From Phenylobacterium kunshanense (GTDB taxonomy: Bacteria; Pseudomonadota; Alphaproteobacteria; Caulobacterales; Caulobacteraceae): a DNA stretch of 64,000 nt. The stretch covers positions 57,752-121,751 of the forward strand of contig NZ_QFYS01000011.1 of the NCBI RefSeq assembly GCF_003254525.1, in the 5' to 3' direction. Under the pieces are notes generated by a model, which was not told the origin of the DNA, ran no database searches, and saw only the letters and a list, made by a program, of their open reading frames with translations. The translations under genes were made by a program, and so were the position numbers. Shown here piece by piece: positions 43,556 through 51,935 of this stretch (the first letter of the stretch is position 1; every line of letters starts with the position of its first letter).

Positions 43556-45784
43556 TTGACCGCCGAGAACCTGTTGCGACTGGCGGCCCCGACGCTTGTT
43601 GGCGAGCTTCCCTATTGGACCCTGCCGGAGCCCGCGGACTCGGATCGCCCTGTGCTGCTGGTCATCGCCGGAAGCTTCATGTCGATGCGGTCTCTCAACC
43701 GCCTCCCACAGCTTCTGGCCGGCCGGTGTCAGGTGGTTCTGGTCGAACTGCCGACGACCACGCCGCCGGAGATCCCCAATCTGACCGCCGCACGGGTCGC
43801 CGAGGCGTTCGGTCAGCTGGTCCACCGGGCGTTCCGCGCCCGGCCGGTGGTGGTGCTGGCGTTCGGAGACGCCGCGGTGGTGGCCGTCTCGATCCGCGCG
43901 CCCGAGGTGTTGAGAACGGTCGCGGTAGAGCCGCCGCTGCGGAGCGAAAAGCTGTGGCCGATGCACGACGCCGTCCTGGCGCGTGCTGAGGCGGCGAGCG
44001 ACGGGTTCAAGCGGTTCCTCGACGATCTCTATGGCGTTGGGGGGGCGACGCCGGGAGCTCGAGACCATCGGTTGGCCTTCCGCGCGCCGCAGGCGCCTGT
44101 CGACGTCCTCGTCGGCGAGGATCCGCTCATGCCCGAGCGAGCTACGCCACGCACACCTAGCCTGGTCGACGAGGAGGATCGGGCGTGGCTGCGCGCGCAG
44201 CCACAGGTCAGCCTCCGCGTCGTCGCGGGTGCGGGTCATGATCTGGTCCGAGAGGCTGGCGGGGCGGTGCTGGAGGCGGCGCGCGCAGCGCTGGACTGGG
44301 CGGCGGCCTTCCGGCGGCCGGCGGCCCAAATGGCGCGGCGGCTGGTCGAGGCGACGCCGATCGAGGCGGCCCGCGTACTGTTCCTTGGTGAGGGCCATGA
44401 CGAATTCGCAGCCGGCTATCTCGCGCGCTGCCCGGCCGCGCGGGTCGACGTCGCCGCAAGCGCTGGCGCCAGCTATGACGCCATCGTTCTCGCGGACCCC
44501 GGCGGCGAGACCCCGGCGGACGACGCGCTCCTGGCGTCCCTGGCGCCAGGCGGAACCATGGTGGCGGCGACCCAGCTTGGCGCGCCGGCGCGCCGGCTAG
44601 GCGAGAGCCTCGCCCAGCATGGGCTGACGCTTCTATCCGGCGATCGGGCGCTGACCGCCGTGGGCACGGCCCTGGTGCGGGCGCGCCGCTCGCCGCCGCC
44701 GGCCACGCCGCTGACCATCGTCGCCTACGCCCGGACGCTGATGGACATCCGCACGCGCCTGCCGGCCATGGCCCTGCGCAGCGATCCGGCGCTGGAGGTC
44801 GAGTACCAGGCGCCGCCGTTCGCCCAGCCCGAAGGCGGCGTTCCCGGCGTGGTGGTGATGACCCGCCCGGCGGAATGGACGCCCGAGGCCTGGCGGGCGA
44901 CGGCGGCCCGCGCGATCCAAGCCCGGCAGGTGCTGGTGGTCGAATATGACGACCACCCCGAACTGGTGTCGCAGATGACCCGCGGGGTGAGCGTGCCCGA
45001 GCGTGACTGGGAACGCTTTCGCATGGTCCACGCGATCCAGACGTCCACCGAACCGCTGGTCGCACTATTCCAAAGGTTCAATCCCGAAGTGGCGATGTTC
45101 CCGAACGCGGTCTTCACCCTGGCGCCGTTCCCCCAGACGCCGCGTCCACGCCGGGTGTTCTTCGGCGGCGTCACGCGCGGACCGTTCGTCGTCGACGTGG
45201 CCCGCGCCCTGCGGCCGGCGATCGAGGCCTATCCGGACACCGCTTTCCACGTCGTTGGCGACCGGGCCTTCTTCGACGCCCTGCCCACGGCCAACAAGCA
45301 GTTCGACGACTATCTGCCGTACGAAGCCTACCTGAGTGCGATGGCCGCCTGCGCCATCTCGCTTTCGCCGCTCGAAGACCGGCCGATGGTGGAGACCAAG
45401 AGCGACGCGAAGTACCTCGACGCCGCTCGCGCCGGGGTCGTGACCATTGCCTCGCCGACGGTCTACGCCCGGACGATCCGCTCGGGCGTCAATGGCCTGA
45501 TCGCCGCGCGGTTGGAGGACTGGCCGACCGCCCTGTCGCAGTTGCTGGGCGACGATCCCCTGCGGGAGCGGATCGCGCGGGCCGCCTGGGAGGATGTGCG
45601 CGACCACAGGATGTTCGCGCACCAGCTTGGCCGTCGGCGCGACTGGTATCGGGATCTGCTGGCGCGGCGGAAGGCGCTGAACGCCGCCATCCTGGCCCGC
45701 GCCCCGGCTGTCGCAGCGGAACTCGCGACTCGACGTGGACTTGCCTCCTCCTTGCGACCCGACGAGGGTGTGCGTACAACGTAA
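43556..45784 (+). CDS. Three-part fusion: alpha/beta-hydrolase-like, Rossmann-like and glycosyltransferase
   Basis: 742 residues from a TTG at 43556, chosen because GGGAGGG precedes it by eight bases. Residues about 1-240 look like an alpha/beta hydrolase, but the nucleophile elbow reads A-F-G-D-A-A, so Ser is missing. Residues about 265-355 look like a SAM-methyltransferase or Rossmann fragment (R-V-L-F-L-G-E-G-H-D-E-F-A-A-G-Y). Residues about 370-690 form a glycosyltransferase of GT-B type, with T-K-S-D-A-K-Y-L-D-A-A-R-A-G-V-V-T near 613 as the donor-site segment. It is probably cytoplasmic and glycosylates a cell-surface sugar or protein; acceptor unknown. A nitronate monooxygenase gene follows after 27 bp. 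Confidence 0.7.
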   Translation: MTAENLLRLAAPTLVGELPYWTLPEPADSDRPVLLVIAGSFMSMRSLNRLPQLLAGRCQVVLVELPTTTPPEIPNLTAARVAEAFGQLVHRAFRARPVVVLAFGDAAVVAVSIRAPEVLRTVAVEPPLRSEKLWPMHDAVLARAEAASDGFKRFLDDLYGVGGATPGARDHRLAFRAPQAPVDVLVGEDPLMPERATPRTPSLVDEEDRAWLRAQPQVSLRVVAGAGHDLVREAGGAVLEAARAALDWAAAFRRPAAQMARRLVEATPIEAARVLFLGEGHDEFAAGYLARCPAARVDVAASAGASYDAIVLADPGGETPADDALLASLAPGGTMVAATQLGAPARRLGESLAQHGLTLLSGDRALTAVGTALVRARRSPPPATPLTIVAYARTLMDIRTRLPAMALRSDPALEVEYQAPPFAQPEGGVPGVVVMTRPAEWTPEAWRATAARAIQARQVLVVEYDDHPELVSQMTRGVSVPERDWERFRMVHAIQTSTEPLVALFQRFNPEVAMFPNAVFTLAPFPQTPRPRRVFFGGVTRGPFVVDVARALRPAIEAYPDTAFHVVGDRAFFDALPTANKQFDDYLPYEAYLSAMAACAISLSPLEDRPMVETKSDAKYLDAARAGVVTIASPTVYARTIRSGVNGLIAARLEDWPTALSQLLGDDPLRERIARAAWEDVRDHRMFAHQLGRRRDWYRDLLARRKALNAAILARAPAVAAELATRRGLASSLRPDEGVRTT

Positions 45785-45811
45785 ACCAAACAACCGTTCG
45801 AGGAACCGTCC

Positions 45812-46816
45812 ATGGCCCTGCCGCCCGTCCTGCGCGACCGCCTCCGCCTGCCGCTGATCGGCAGCCCGCTGTTCATCATCTCGACGCCCGACCTGGTGAT
45901 CGCCCAGTGCAAGGCCGGCATCGTCGGCTCGTTCCCGGCCCTGAACGCACGCCCGGCGTCGCTGCTGGACGAGTGGCTGCACCGGATCACCGAGGAACTG
46001 GCCGCCTGGGATCGCGACCATCCGGATACGCCGTCGGCGCCCTTTGCGGTGAACCACATCGTGCACAAGACCAACGACCGGCTGGAGCACGACCTGGAGG
46101 CCTCCTGCAAGTGGAAGGCGCCCATCGTCATCACCTCGCTCGGTGCGCGCGAGGACGTGAACAAGGCGGTCCACGAGTCGGGCGGCGTGGTGCTGCATGA
46201 CGTGATCACGAACGCCTTCGCCCGCAAGGCCGTGGAGAAGGGCGCCGATGGCCTGATCCCGGTGGCGGCCGGCGCCGGCGGCCACGCCGGGCGGCTGTCG
46301 CCCTTCGCCCTGGTGCAGGAGATCCGCGAGTGGTTCGACGGGCCGATCGCTCTATCGGGCTCCATCGCCAACGGCCATGCCATCCTGGGCGCCCAGGCCA
46401 TGGGGGCGGACCTCGCCTACGCCGGTTCGATGTTCATCGCGACCCAGGAGGCCAATGCCGATCCGGCCTACAAGCAGATGATCGTGGAGTCCGCAGCCGA
46501 CGACATCATCTACTCGAACCTCTTCACCGGCGTGCACGGCAACTATCTCGCGCCGTCGATCATCGCCGCCGGTCTCGACCCCAACGCACTGCCGGAATCC
46601 GACCCGTCGAAGATGAACTTCGGCTCGGGCGGCAACCAGAAGTCCAAGGCCTGGCGCGACATCTGGGGCTGCGGTCAGGGGATCGGCGCGGTCAAGGACG
46701 TGCCGACCGTCGCCGAACTCGTGGCCCGTCTGTCCGCGGAATACGAAGAGGCCAAGGCCGAGCTGGCGCTGAAGACGTCCTTCACCGCCGGCAAGGTGCT
46801 GATGGCGGCGGAATAG
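45812..46816 (+). CDS. Nitronate monooxygenase family FMN protein
   Basis: 334 residues. The FMN-dependent 2-nitropropane dioxygenase-like TIM barrel is recognisable: L-P-L-I-G-S-P-L-F at the start, G-I-V-G-S-F-P-A-L-N near 38, A-A-G-A-G-G-H-A-G-R (about 152-161) and A-L-S-G-S-I-A-N-G-H (about 180). These flavoproteins oxidise alkyl nitronates to carbonyl and nitrite, and many members have other oxidase roles. Placed 27 bp after the fusion gene; a terminator hairpin follows at 46835-46859. Confidence 0.88.
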   Translation: MALPPVLRDRLRLPLIGSPLFIISTPDLVIAQCKAGIVGSFPALNARPASLLDEWLHRITEELAAWDRDHPDTPSAPFAVNHIVHKTNDRLEHDLEASCKWKAPIVITSLGAREDVNKAVHESGGVVLHDVITNAFARKAVEKGADGLIPVAAGAGGHAGRLSPFALVQEIREWFDGPIALSGSIANGHAILGAQAMGADLAYAGSMFIATQEANADPAYKQMIVESAADDIIYSNLFTGVHGNYLAPSIIAAGLDPNALPESDPSKMNFGSGGNQKSKAWRDIWGCGQGIGAVKDVPTVAELVARLSAEYEEAKAELALKTSFTAGKVLMAAE

Positions 46817-46834
46817 CCGCCGCCGCGACCATCG

Positions 46835-46859
46835 GGCGCACCTGGACGCAGGGTGCGCC
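46835..46859 (+). terminator. Hairpin after the nitronate monooxygenase gene
   Basis: GGCGCACC (46835-46842) pairs with GGTGCGCC (46852-46859) around a nine-base loop, 18 bp past the stop. No U-tract, so possibly Rho-assisted. Confidence 0.5.
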
Positions 46860-46898
46860 TGGGGCCGCGCCGCATACCGCGTTAACCCTCCCGGGGCA

Positions 46899-46916
46899 CT
46901 GTCACGCGCGTTTCAC
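46899..46916 (+). promoter_or_regulatory. Pho box (PhoB-binding site)
   Basis: CTGTCAC-GCGC-GTTTCAC: two seven-base half-sites separated by four bases, the arrangement of the PhoB box; the second half matches the first at five of seven positions. It lies 137 bp upstream of the OprP-type porin gene. Confidence 0.6.
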
Positions 46917-47052
46917 TCAAGGTGAAGCAGGTCTGTGGTCAGATGCTCCCGGGCGGCTCCCGTTTCGAGCCAGGCATTCCGCGATTGGCGCGGAGTCCGA
47001 GATCTGACCGGCTTACGAGGGCCAGCTTCGCCTCAACCCGAGGATTGAAGAC

Positions 47053-48627
47053 ATGCCCTCCGCTCGCCTTCCGGCCCACATCCGCAGTCTGTCGCTCGCC
47101 CTCCTGCTCGCCAGCGCCGCGCCGGCGGCTTTCGCTCAGCAGGCGACGGCGCCGACGCAGACCGTCGGCATCAGCCAGGAGCAGCTTCTGGCGCTCGTCG
47201 GCCGGCTGGACGCGCTGGAGAAGCGCAACGACGACCTGGAGGCCCAACTCGCCGCCCTGAAGACCAGCCAGGCGAGCGGGGAGCAGGCGGTGAAGAAGCT
47301 GAGCGCGACCACCGTTTCGATGTCGAACGGCCGGCCGACTTTCGCGTCCAGCGACGGCCGTTTCAGCGCCTCCCTGCGTGGGGTCCTGCAGCTCGACGCG
47401 GCGCGGTTCGACCAGCGCAGCGCCGGGCCGGTCGCGACCGACTTCCGCCGCGGCTCGTTCGGCGACGCGGCCGAGGCCGAGCGTGCGCGTGACCTGGCCG
47501 ACGGCGCCAATTTCCGCCGCGCGCGCATCGGCGTCGAGGGCAAGGCCTGGGGTGACTGGAACTACAACATCCTGTTCGACTTCGGCGGCTCGGGCATCGA
47601 GGAAGCCGGCAAGATCAGCTCCGCCTACCTGGAGTACGCCGGCCTGAAGCCGCTGCGCTTCCGTGTCGGCGCGTTCCCGCCCAACACCGGGTTCGATGAC
47701 GGGACGGGGGTCAACAACCTGCTGTTCCTCGAGCGGCCCGCAGTGGCCGAGCTCGTGCGCGGCCTGGCCGGCGCCGACGGACGGGTCGGCGCGGCCGTGC
47801 TGGGCAACGGGGACCGGTGGAGCGCGCAACTCGTCGTCAGCGGCAATCTCGTCACCAACCAGACGTATGACGAGCAGACCGGTCTCGTGGGGCGCCTGAC
47901 CTACCTGCCGTACAAGTCCAAGGACTCGCTGGTCCACGTGGGCGGCAACCTCAACATGATCATCAGCCCGGCGGCGACCACGGTCGACGTGGCGCCGGCG
48001 GGAGCGACCACGCCCGTGCGGCTGCGCGAGCGGCCCGAGGTCCGGGTGGACGTCACGCGGCTGGTGGACACAGGCAGCATCGATGCCGATGGCGTGACCT
48101 CGATGGGGCTGGAGCTCGGGTTCCAGCACAAGGCTCTGACGGTTCAGGCCGAGAACTTCTGGATCGACGTCGAGCGTCGCAACAGCCTGCTGGCCGATCC
48201 CAGCTTCGGCGGCTGGTACATCCAGGGGGCCTGGACCCTCACGGGCGAAGCGCGGCGCTACAATACCGCCACTGGCGGCTTCGACCCGCCGCGCGTGGAC
48301 AATCCGTTCAGCCGGGGCAAGGGCCTGGGCGTGTGGGAGATCGCCGCGCGGTTCTCGGAGCTGGACCTGAACTACCGGGCCGGAGCGGGCGGCACGGCGC
48401 CGGTGGCCGGCGCGGTTCGGGGCGGGGAGCAGCAGATCTTCTCGCTGGGGCTCAACTGGTATCCCAACAACAACGTCCGCTTCCTCGCCGACTACCAGCG
48501 GGTGGAGGTCGACCGGCTGTCGCCCGGCGGCACGGCGTTCGGCGCCGGCGCGCTGACGCCGCCGGCGGGCGCGCAGGTGGGCCAGGACCTGAACATCTGG
48601 TCGATCCGGACGCAGTACGCCTTCTGA
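47053..48627 (+). CDS. Phosphate-selective OprP/OprO-type porin
   Basis: 524 residues. Signal peptide about 1-28 (ending A-F-A-Q-Q). Residues about 35-75 form a coiled coil (Q-L-L-A-L-V-G-R-L-D-A-L-E-K-R-N-D-D-L), the trimerising region common in this family, followed by a beta-barrel with alternating strands, ending in a C-terminal aromatic residue (Y-A-F). It lets phosphate or polyphosphate cross the outer membrane. A Pho box upstream supports phosphate-starvation control through PhoB. The coiled-coil N-terminus and length agree with other alphaproteobacterial members. Confidence 0.85.
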   Translation: MPSARLPAHIRSLSLALLLASAAPAAFAQQATAPTQTVGISQEQLLALVGRLDALEKRNDDLEAQLAALKTSQASGEQAVKKLSATTVSMSNGRPTFASSDGRFSASLRGVLQLDAARFDQRSAGPVATDFRRGSFGDAAEAERARDLADGANFRRARIGVEGKAWGDWNYNILFDFGGSGIEEAGKISSAYLEYAGLKPLRFRVGAFPPNTGFDDGTGVNNLLFLERPAVAELVRGLAGADGRVGAAVLGNGDRWSAQLVVSGNLVTNQTYDEQTGLVGRLTYLPYKSKDSLVHVGGNLNMIISPAATTVDVAPAGATTPVRLRERPEVRVDVTRLVDTGSIDADGVTSMGLELGFQHKALTVQAENFWIDVERRNSLLADPSFGGWYIQGAWTLTGEARRYNTATGGFDPPRVDNPFSRGKGLGVWEIAARFSELDLNYRAGAGGTAPVAGAVRGGEQQIFSLGLNWYPNNNVRFLADYQRVEVDRLSPGGTAFGAGALTPPAGAQVGQDLNIWSIRTQYAF

Positions 48628-48648
48628 TCGCGCGACGGCCGGCGGGGG

Positions 48649-50118
48649 CTATGCGGCGCGTCGACCCCGCCGCCCGTTCATCTCGTCGCCGGCGTCCGCC
48701 GGCAGCCGGGCGAACCAGAGCATCGACAGGAGCGTGATGGCGCCGATGATCACGAAGGCCGGGCTCACGACCTCGGTCGTCAGCTCGGACGAGCCTTTCA
48801 GGACCATCAGTCCGTGAAGCAGGCTGGCCGACAGGCCGATGCCGATGGACTGGACCAGCTGCTGGACCATCGACGAGGTGGTGGTCGCCCGGCTCATCTG
48901 GTCCTGCTCGATGTCGGCATAGGCGAGGCCGTTCAGGGCGCTGAACTGCAATGAGCGGAAGAAGCCGCCGACGCCCAGCACGACCATGATCGCCCAGTGC
49001 GGCCACGACGGCCGGAAGAGCGCATAGGCCATGAACGAGGCGCCGACGATGACGGCGTTGGTCATGAGGACGGTCCGGAAGCCGAACCTGCGGAGGATCG
49101 GCGGCGCGGTGGTCTTCATCGCCAGCGCGCCGACCGCGGAGACGAAGGTCATCAGCCCGGCCGCGAAGGCCGACAGGCCGAACGCCACCTGCAGCAGCAT
49201 GGCGAGCAGGAACGGGTTGGCCCCCATGGCGATGCGCATGAAGCCGCCGCCGACCACCGAGGCCTGGAACGTGCGCAGCCTGAAGATGGAGAGGTTGACC
49301 ACCGCGTGGGGCGTGCGGCCGGCGTGCCGGACGTAGAGGGCCAGCAGCGCGATCCCGGAGGCGAGCAGGCCGGCGGTCGTCAGCGGACTCAGCGCCTCGC
49401 GGCCCAGGTTCTCGAAGCCGAAGATCAGGGCGGCGAGCCCGGCGCCGGTGAGCACGACGCCCGGCAGGTCCACGCGCGGCGGCGCCTGTTCGCGCACCTC
49501 GGGCACGAACCGCCAGGCGAGCACGAGGCCGGTCAGGGCGATCGGCAGGTTCATGAAGAAGATCCAGCGCCAGTCGGCGAAGGTGACGATGGCGCCGCCG
49601 ATCGGCGGGCCGAGCACCGGCCCAAGGAGGGCGGGCATGGTCACGACCGAAAGCGCGCCCACGAGCTCGCTCTTGGGCGTCGTCCGCAGGAGCACGAGGC
49701 GGCCGACGGGCATCAGCGTCGCGCCCGCCGCGCCCTGGGCGAAGCGGAACAGGACGAGTTGCCAGAGCTCGGTCGCGAAGCCGCAGGCCGCGGAGCCGGC
49801 CGCATAGAGCACGATGGAGATCATGAAGACCCGCCGCGCGCCGAAGCGGTCGGCCGCCCAGCCGCTGAGGGGCAGGAAGATCGCCGCCGACAGCATGTAG
49901 ACCGTGATGGCCAGGTTCAGGCGCAGGGGCTCGACGCCGAAGGCCTCGGCCATGGAGGGCAGGGCGTTGGCGATGACGGTGGCGTTCAGCGTCTGCATCA
50001 TCAGCGCCGAGCCGATGATGGCGGGCACCAGCCAGCCGCGGCCTGGAGCGGTGGACGCGGGAGCGGCGTGGGGAAGGTCGGGCGCCTCGGCGCGCTCCTC
50101 GCTGGGATTCGTCGGCAT
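48649..50118 (-). CDS. DHA2-family (14-TM) multidrug MFS transporter
   Basis: 489 residues. About fourteen membrane helices are spaced through the protein. MFS motif A-type G-W-A-A-D-R-F-G-A-R-R (about 84-94) and the C motif G-P-V-L-G-P-P-I-G-G (about 160-170) are intact, placing it among drug:proton antiporters. Typical substrates are hydrophobic toxic compounds; no MFP or outer-membrane factor gene is adjacent, so it probably works alone. It is downstream of a phoH terminator and converges with the porin gene (21 bp between stops). Confidence 0.9.
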   Translation of the reverse strand: MPTNPSEERAEAPDLPHAAPASTAPGRGWLVPAIIGSALMMQTLNATVIANALPSMAEAFGVEPLRLNLAITVYMLSAAIFLPLSGWAADRFGARRVFMISIVLYAAGSAACGFATELWQLVLFRFAQGAAGATLMPVGRLVLLRTTPKSELVGALSVVTMPALLGPVLGPPIGGAIVTFADWRWIFFMNLPIALTGLVLAWRFVPEVREQAPPRVDLPGVVLTGAGLAALIFGFENLGREALSPLTTAGLLASGIALLALYVRHAGRTPHAVVNLSIFRLRTFQASVVGGGFMRIAMGANPFLLAMLLQVAFGLSAFAAGLMTFVSAVGALAMKTTAPPILRRFGFRTVLMTNAVIVGASFMAYALFRPSWPHWAIMVVLGVGGFFRSLQFSALNGLAYADIEQDQMSRATTTSSMVQQLVQSIGIGLSASLLHGLMVLKGSSELTTEVVSPAFVIIGAITLLSMLWFARLPADAGDEMNGRRGRRAA

Positions 50119-50180
50119 ACCGGAGCTACGAAAGCCACGAAACCCCGCCCAGGGGGAGTCCCAACAGCGCCGCGCATGAA

Positions 50181-50208
50181 GAAGGGGCCCGCGCGGGCGG
50201 GCCCCTTC
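50181..50208 (-). terminator. Intrinsic terminator after phoH
   Basis: An 11-bp stem GAAGGGGCCCG (50181-50191) / CGGGCCCCTTC (50198-50208), followed on the minus strand by TTCTTCA. It lies 21 bp after the phoH stop and separates it from the MFS gene. Confidence 0.6.
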
Positions 50209-50228
50209 GGCAGTCCCGTGGCCCGGAG

Positions 50229-50993
50229 CTAGAGGACGCCCAGCATCTCGGCCACCAGCGGGTGGCGGACGATGTCCTGGTCGGCGAGCCGGACGACGGC
50301 GATGTTGCCCACCTCCTCCAGCCTGGAGGCGACGGGCCCGAGGCCGGAGATCTCGGGCAGCAGGTCGGACTGGTTGGGGTCGCCGGTCACCACCATGGTC
50401 GAATGCCAGCCGAGGCGGGTCAGCAGCATCTTGAGCTGGCCGTAGGTGCAGTTCTGCGCCTCGTCGATCACCACGAAGGCGTTGTTCAGCGTGCGGCCGC
50501 GCATGAAGCCGACGGGGGCGATCTCGATGGCGCCCTCGGACATCAGGGCCCGGACCCGCTTCATGGACAGGCGGTCCGACAGGGCGTCGTAGAGCGGGCG
50601 CAGATAGGGGGCCAGCTTGTCCTCGGCGTCGCCGGGCAGGAAGCCGATCGACTCGCCGGCCTCGACGGCCGGACGCGAGAGGACGATCCGCCCGACGCGG
50701 CCGCTCTCCAGCGCCTCCACGGCCTTGGCGATGGCGAGATAGGTCTTGCCGGTGCCGGCTGGGCCGAGCGCCAGGACCAGGTTCTTGGCGTCGATGGCGT
50801 TGATCAGGGCCTGCTGGCCCTCGGACTTGGCCTTGATGGTCTTGAGGTAGCCCTGCTGGCGGTCGTCGTTGTGGTGCGGGAGCGGCGACCAGCCGCGGTC
50901 GACCGGCAGCCGCCGGATCTTGTCATCCCCCTCGAACTGACCCGCGTCGAACGCACCTTCGCGCAGTTGTCGCTTCAGAGCCCGCTTGCTCAT
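50229..50993 (-). CDS. phoH: PhoH-family P-loop ATPase
   Basis: 254 residues. Walker A A-L-G-P-A-G-T-G-K-T-Y (about 77-86) and Walker B V-I-D-E-A-Q-N-C-T (about 174-182) are intact. PhoH proteins are helicase-like ATPases tied to RNA metabolism or phosphate stress. This form lacks the KH-type N-terminus of the ybeZ-type homologue and no ybeY or miaB gene is adjacent, so it is the stand-alone variety. Shine-Dalgarno GAGGAGG precedes ATG 50993. A terminator (51015-51045) stands just upstream, suggesting an attenuated leader or an independent small RNA. Confidence 0.88.
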   Translation of the reverse strand: MSKRALKRQLREGAFDAGQFEGDDKIRRLPVDRGWSPLPHHNDDRQQGYLKTIKAKSEGQQALINAIDAKNLVLALGPAGTGKTYLAIAKAVEALESGRVGRIVLSRPAVEAGESIGFLPGDAEDKLAPYLRPLYDALSDRLSMKRVRALMSEGAIEIAPVGFMRGRTLNNAFVVIDEAQNCTYGQLKMLLTRLGWHSTMVVTGDPNQSDLLPEISGLGPVASRLEEVGNIAVVRLADQDIVRHPLVAEMLGVL

Positions 50994-51014
50994 AAGGCCT
51001 CCTCAGGGGGCAAG

Positions 51015-51045
51015 AAAAAAGGGCGTCCCGGATGGGAGCGCCCTT
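51015..51045 (-). terminator. Intrinsic terminator 22 bp upstream of phoH
   Basis: The minus strand reads AAGGGCGCTCCC-ATCC-GGGACGCCC followed by TTTTTT: a GC-rich stem with one bulge and a six-U tract. It points toward phoH but ends before its Shine-Dalgarno, the layout of an attenuator or of a small RNA 3' end. Confidence 0.65.
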
Positions 51046-51300
51046 CGAAAGATGAAAATGAACGGATGCGGCGGCGTTCGCGGCCCGATTGGTCGAACCC
51101 AGGTGGCGAGACGGGCCCTGGCGGGCCTTCGCCATCTGCGGGACCGGGGCGGGCGCCCCGGCGGAACGACAGACTCAGCGCCATCCAACTCCGTCCAGCG
51201 CGAGACGCGGAGGCGAAACCTCCGCGGCGGCTCACGGGAAGGCTTTCGCCCCCTCGAATCGCCCGACTAGAATGATCCTAACGTGGTTTCGGTTTCGTTA
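51046..51300 (-). ncRNA. Candidate structured leader or small RNA upstream of phoH
   Basis: About 250 bases with no convincing gene, between divergent genes. Two strong hairpins are seen: CGCGGAGG/CCTCCGCG (51206-51226) and a GC-rich CCGGGGCG/CGCCCCGG (51144-51161). They precede the terminator. No tRNA, tmRNA, SRP or RNase P signature was found. Confidence 0.35.
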
Positions 51301-51335
51301 AACCGGGTGTCGAGCACAAGAAGAGGGGAGTTGAC

Positions 51336-51866
51336 GTGGCTGTCTACAACTTAGGCAATGTGACGCCGCAATTACCAAATGATGACGAATACTGGATCGC
51401 GCCGACGGCGGCCGTGATGGGCAACGTGATTCTCAAGAAGAATGCGTCGATCTGGTGGGGCGCGGTGCTCCGGGGCGACAACGACCCGATCGTGGTCGGC
51501 GAGGGCTCCAACATCCAGGACGGCAGCATCTGCCACACCGACCATGGCGCCCCGCTGACCATCGGCGCCAACGTGACCATCGGCCACATGGTGATGCTGC
51601 ACGGCTGCGAGATCGGCGACGGCTCGCTGATCGGCATCGGCTCGATCGTGCTGAACGGCGCGAAGATCGGGAAGAACTGCCTGATCGGCGCCAACTGCCT
51701 GATCACCGAGGGCAAGGAGATCCCGGACAACTCCCTGGTCATGGGCGCGCCCGGCAAGGTGGTGCGCGAGCTGAGCCCCGAGCAGGCGGCCCGCGTGGCC
51801 CTGGGCTCGGCGCACTATGTCGAGAACTGGAAGCGCTACCGCCGGGAGCTGACGCAGATCGGTTGA
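51336..51866 (+). CDS. Gamma-class carbonic anhydrase family protein
   Basis: 176 residues from GTG 51336 with GAGGGGAG upstream. The left-handed beta-helix hexapeptide repeats are visible (I-G-A-N-V-T-I, I-G-D-G-S-L-I, I-G-K-N-C-L-I). The zinc ligands fit His67 (C-H-T-D-H), His84 and His89 (I-G-H-M-V-M-L-H-G). It forms a trimer and may hydrate CO2; many such proteins have unknown activity. The enoyl-CoA hydratase gene follows after 70 bp on the same strand. Confidence 0.9.
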   Translation: MAVYNLGNVTPQLPNDDEYWIAPTAAVMGNVILKKNASIWWGAVLRGDNDPIVVGEGSNIQDGSICHTDHGAPLTIGANVTIGHMVMLHGCEIGDGSLIGIGSIVLNGAKIGKNCLIGANCLITEGKEIPDNSLVMGAPGKVVRELSPEQAARVALGSAHYVENWKRYRRELTQIG

Positions 51867-51935
51867 CGGGACGGGGCGCGCTTGACGGACGTTGGGGCGC
51901 CCCGAGAAGCGTGCCGCCGAACACGGGAGGACGCC

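Noticed and set aside
46922..47260. Plus-strand 112-residue frame overlapping the porin start
   Set aside because: Out of frame with the porin, Arg-rich and without features; the Pho box and signal peptide support the porin frame.
50990..51300. Small minus-strand frames (about 60-80 residues) in the phoH leader
   Set aside because: Their composition is basic and low-complexity, there is no ribosome-binding site that stands out, and they overlap the terminator. A leader peptide is possible but not supported.
51046..51300. tmRNA, SRP RNA, 6S or RNase P RNA
   Set aside because: None of the conserved segments I know (tag peptide, GGAA tetraloop motif, CCA-ended acceptor, P4 region) could be found.
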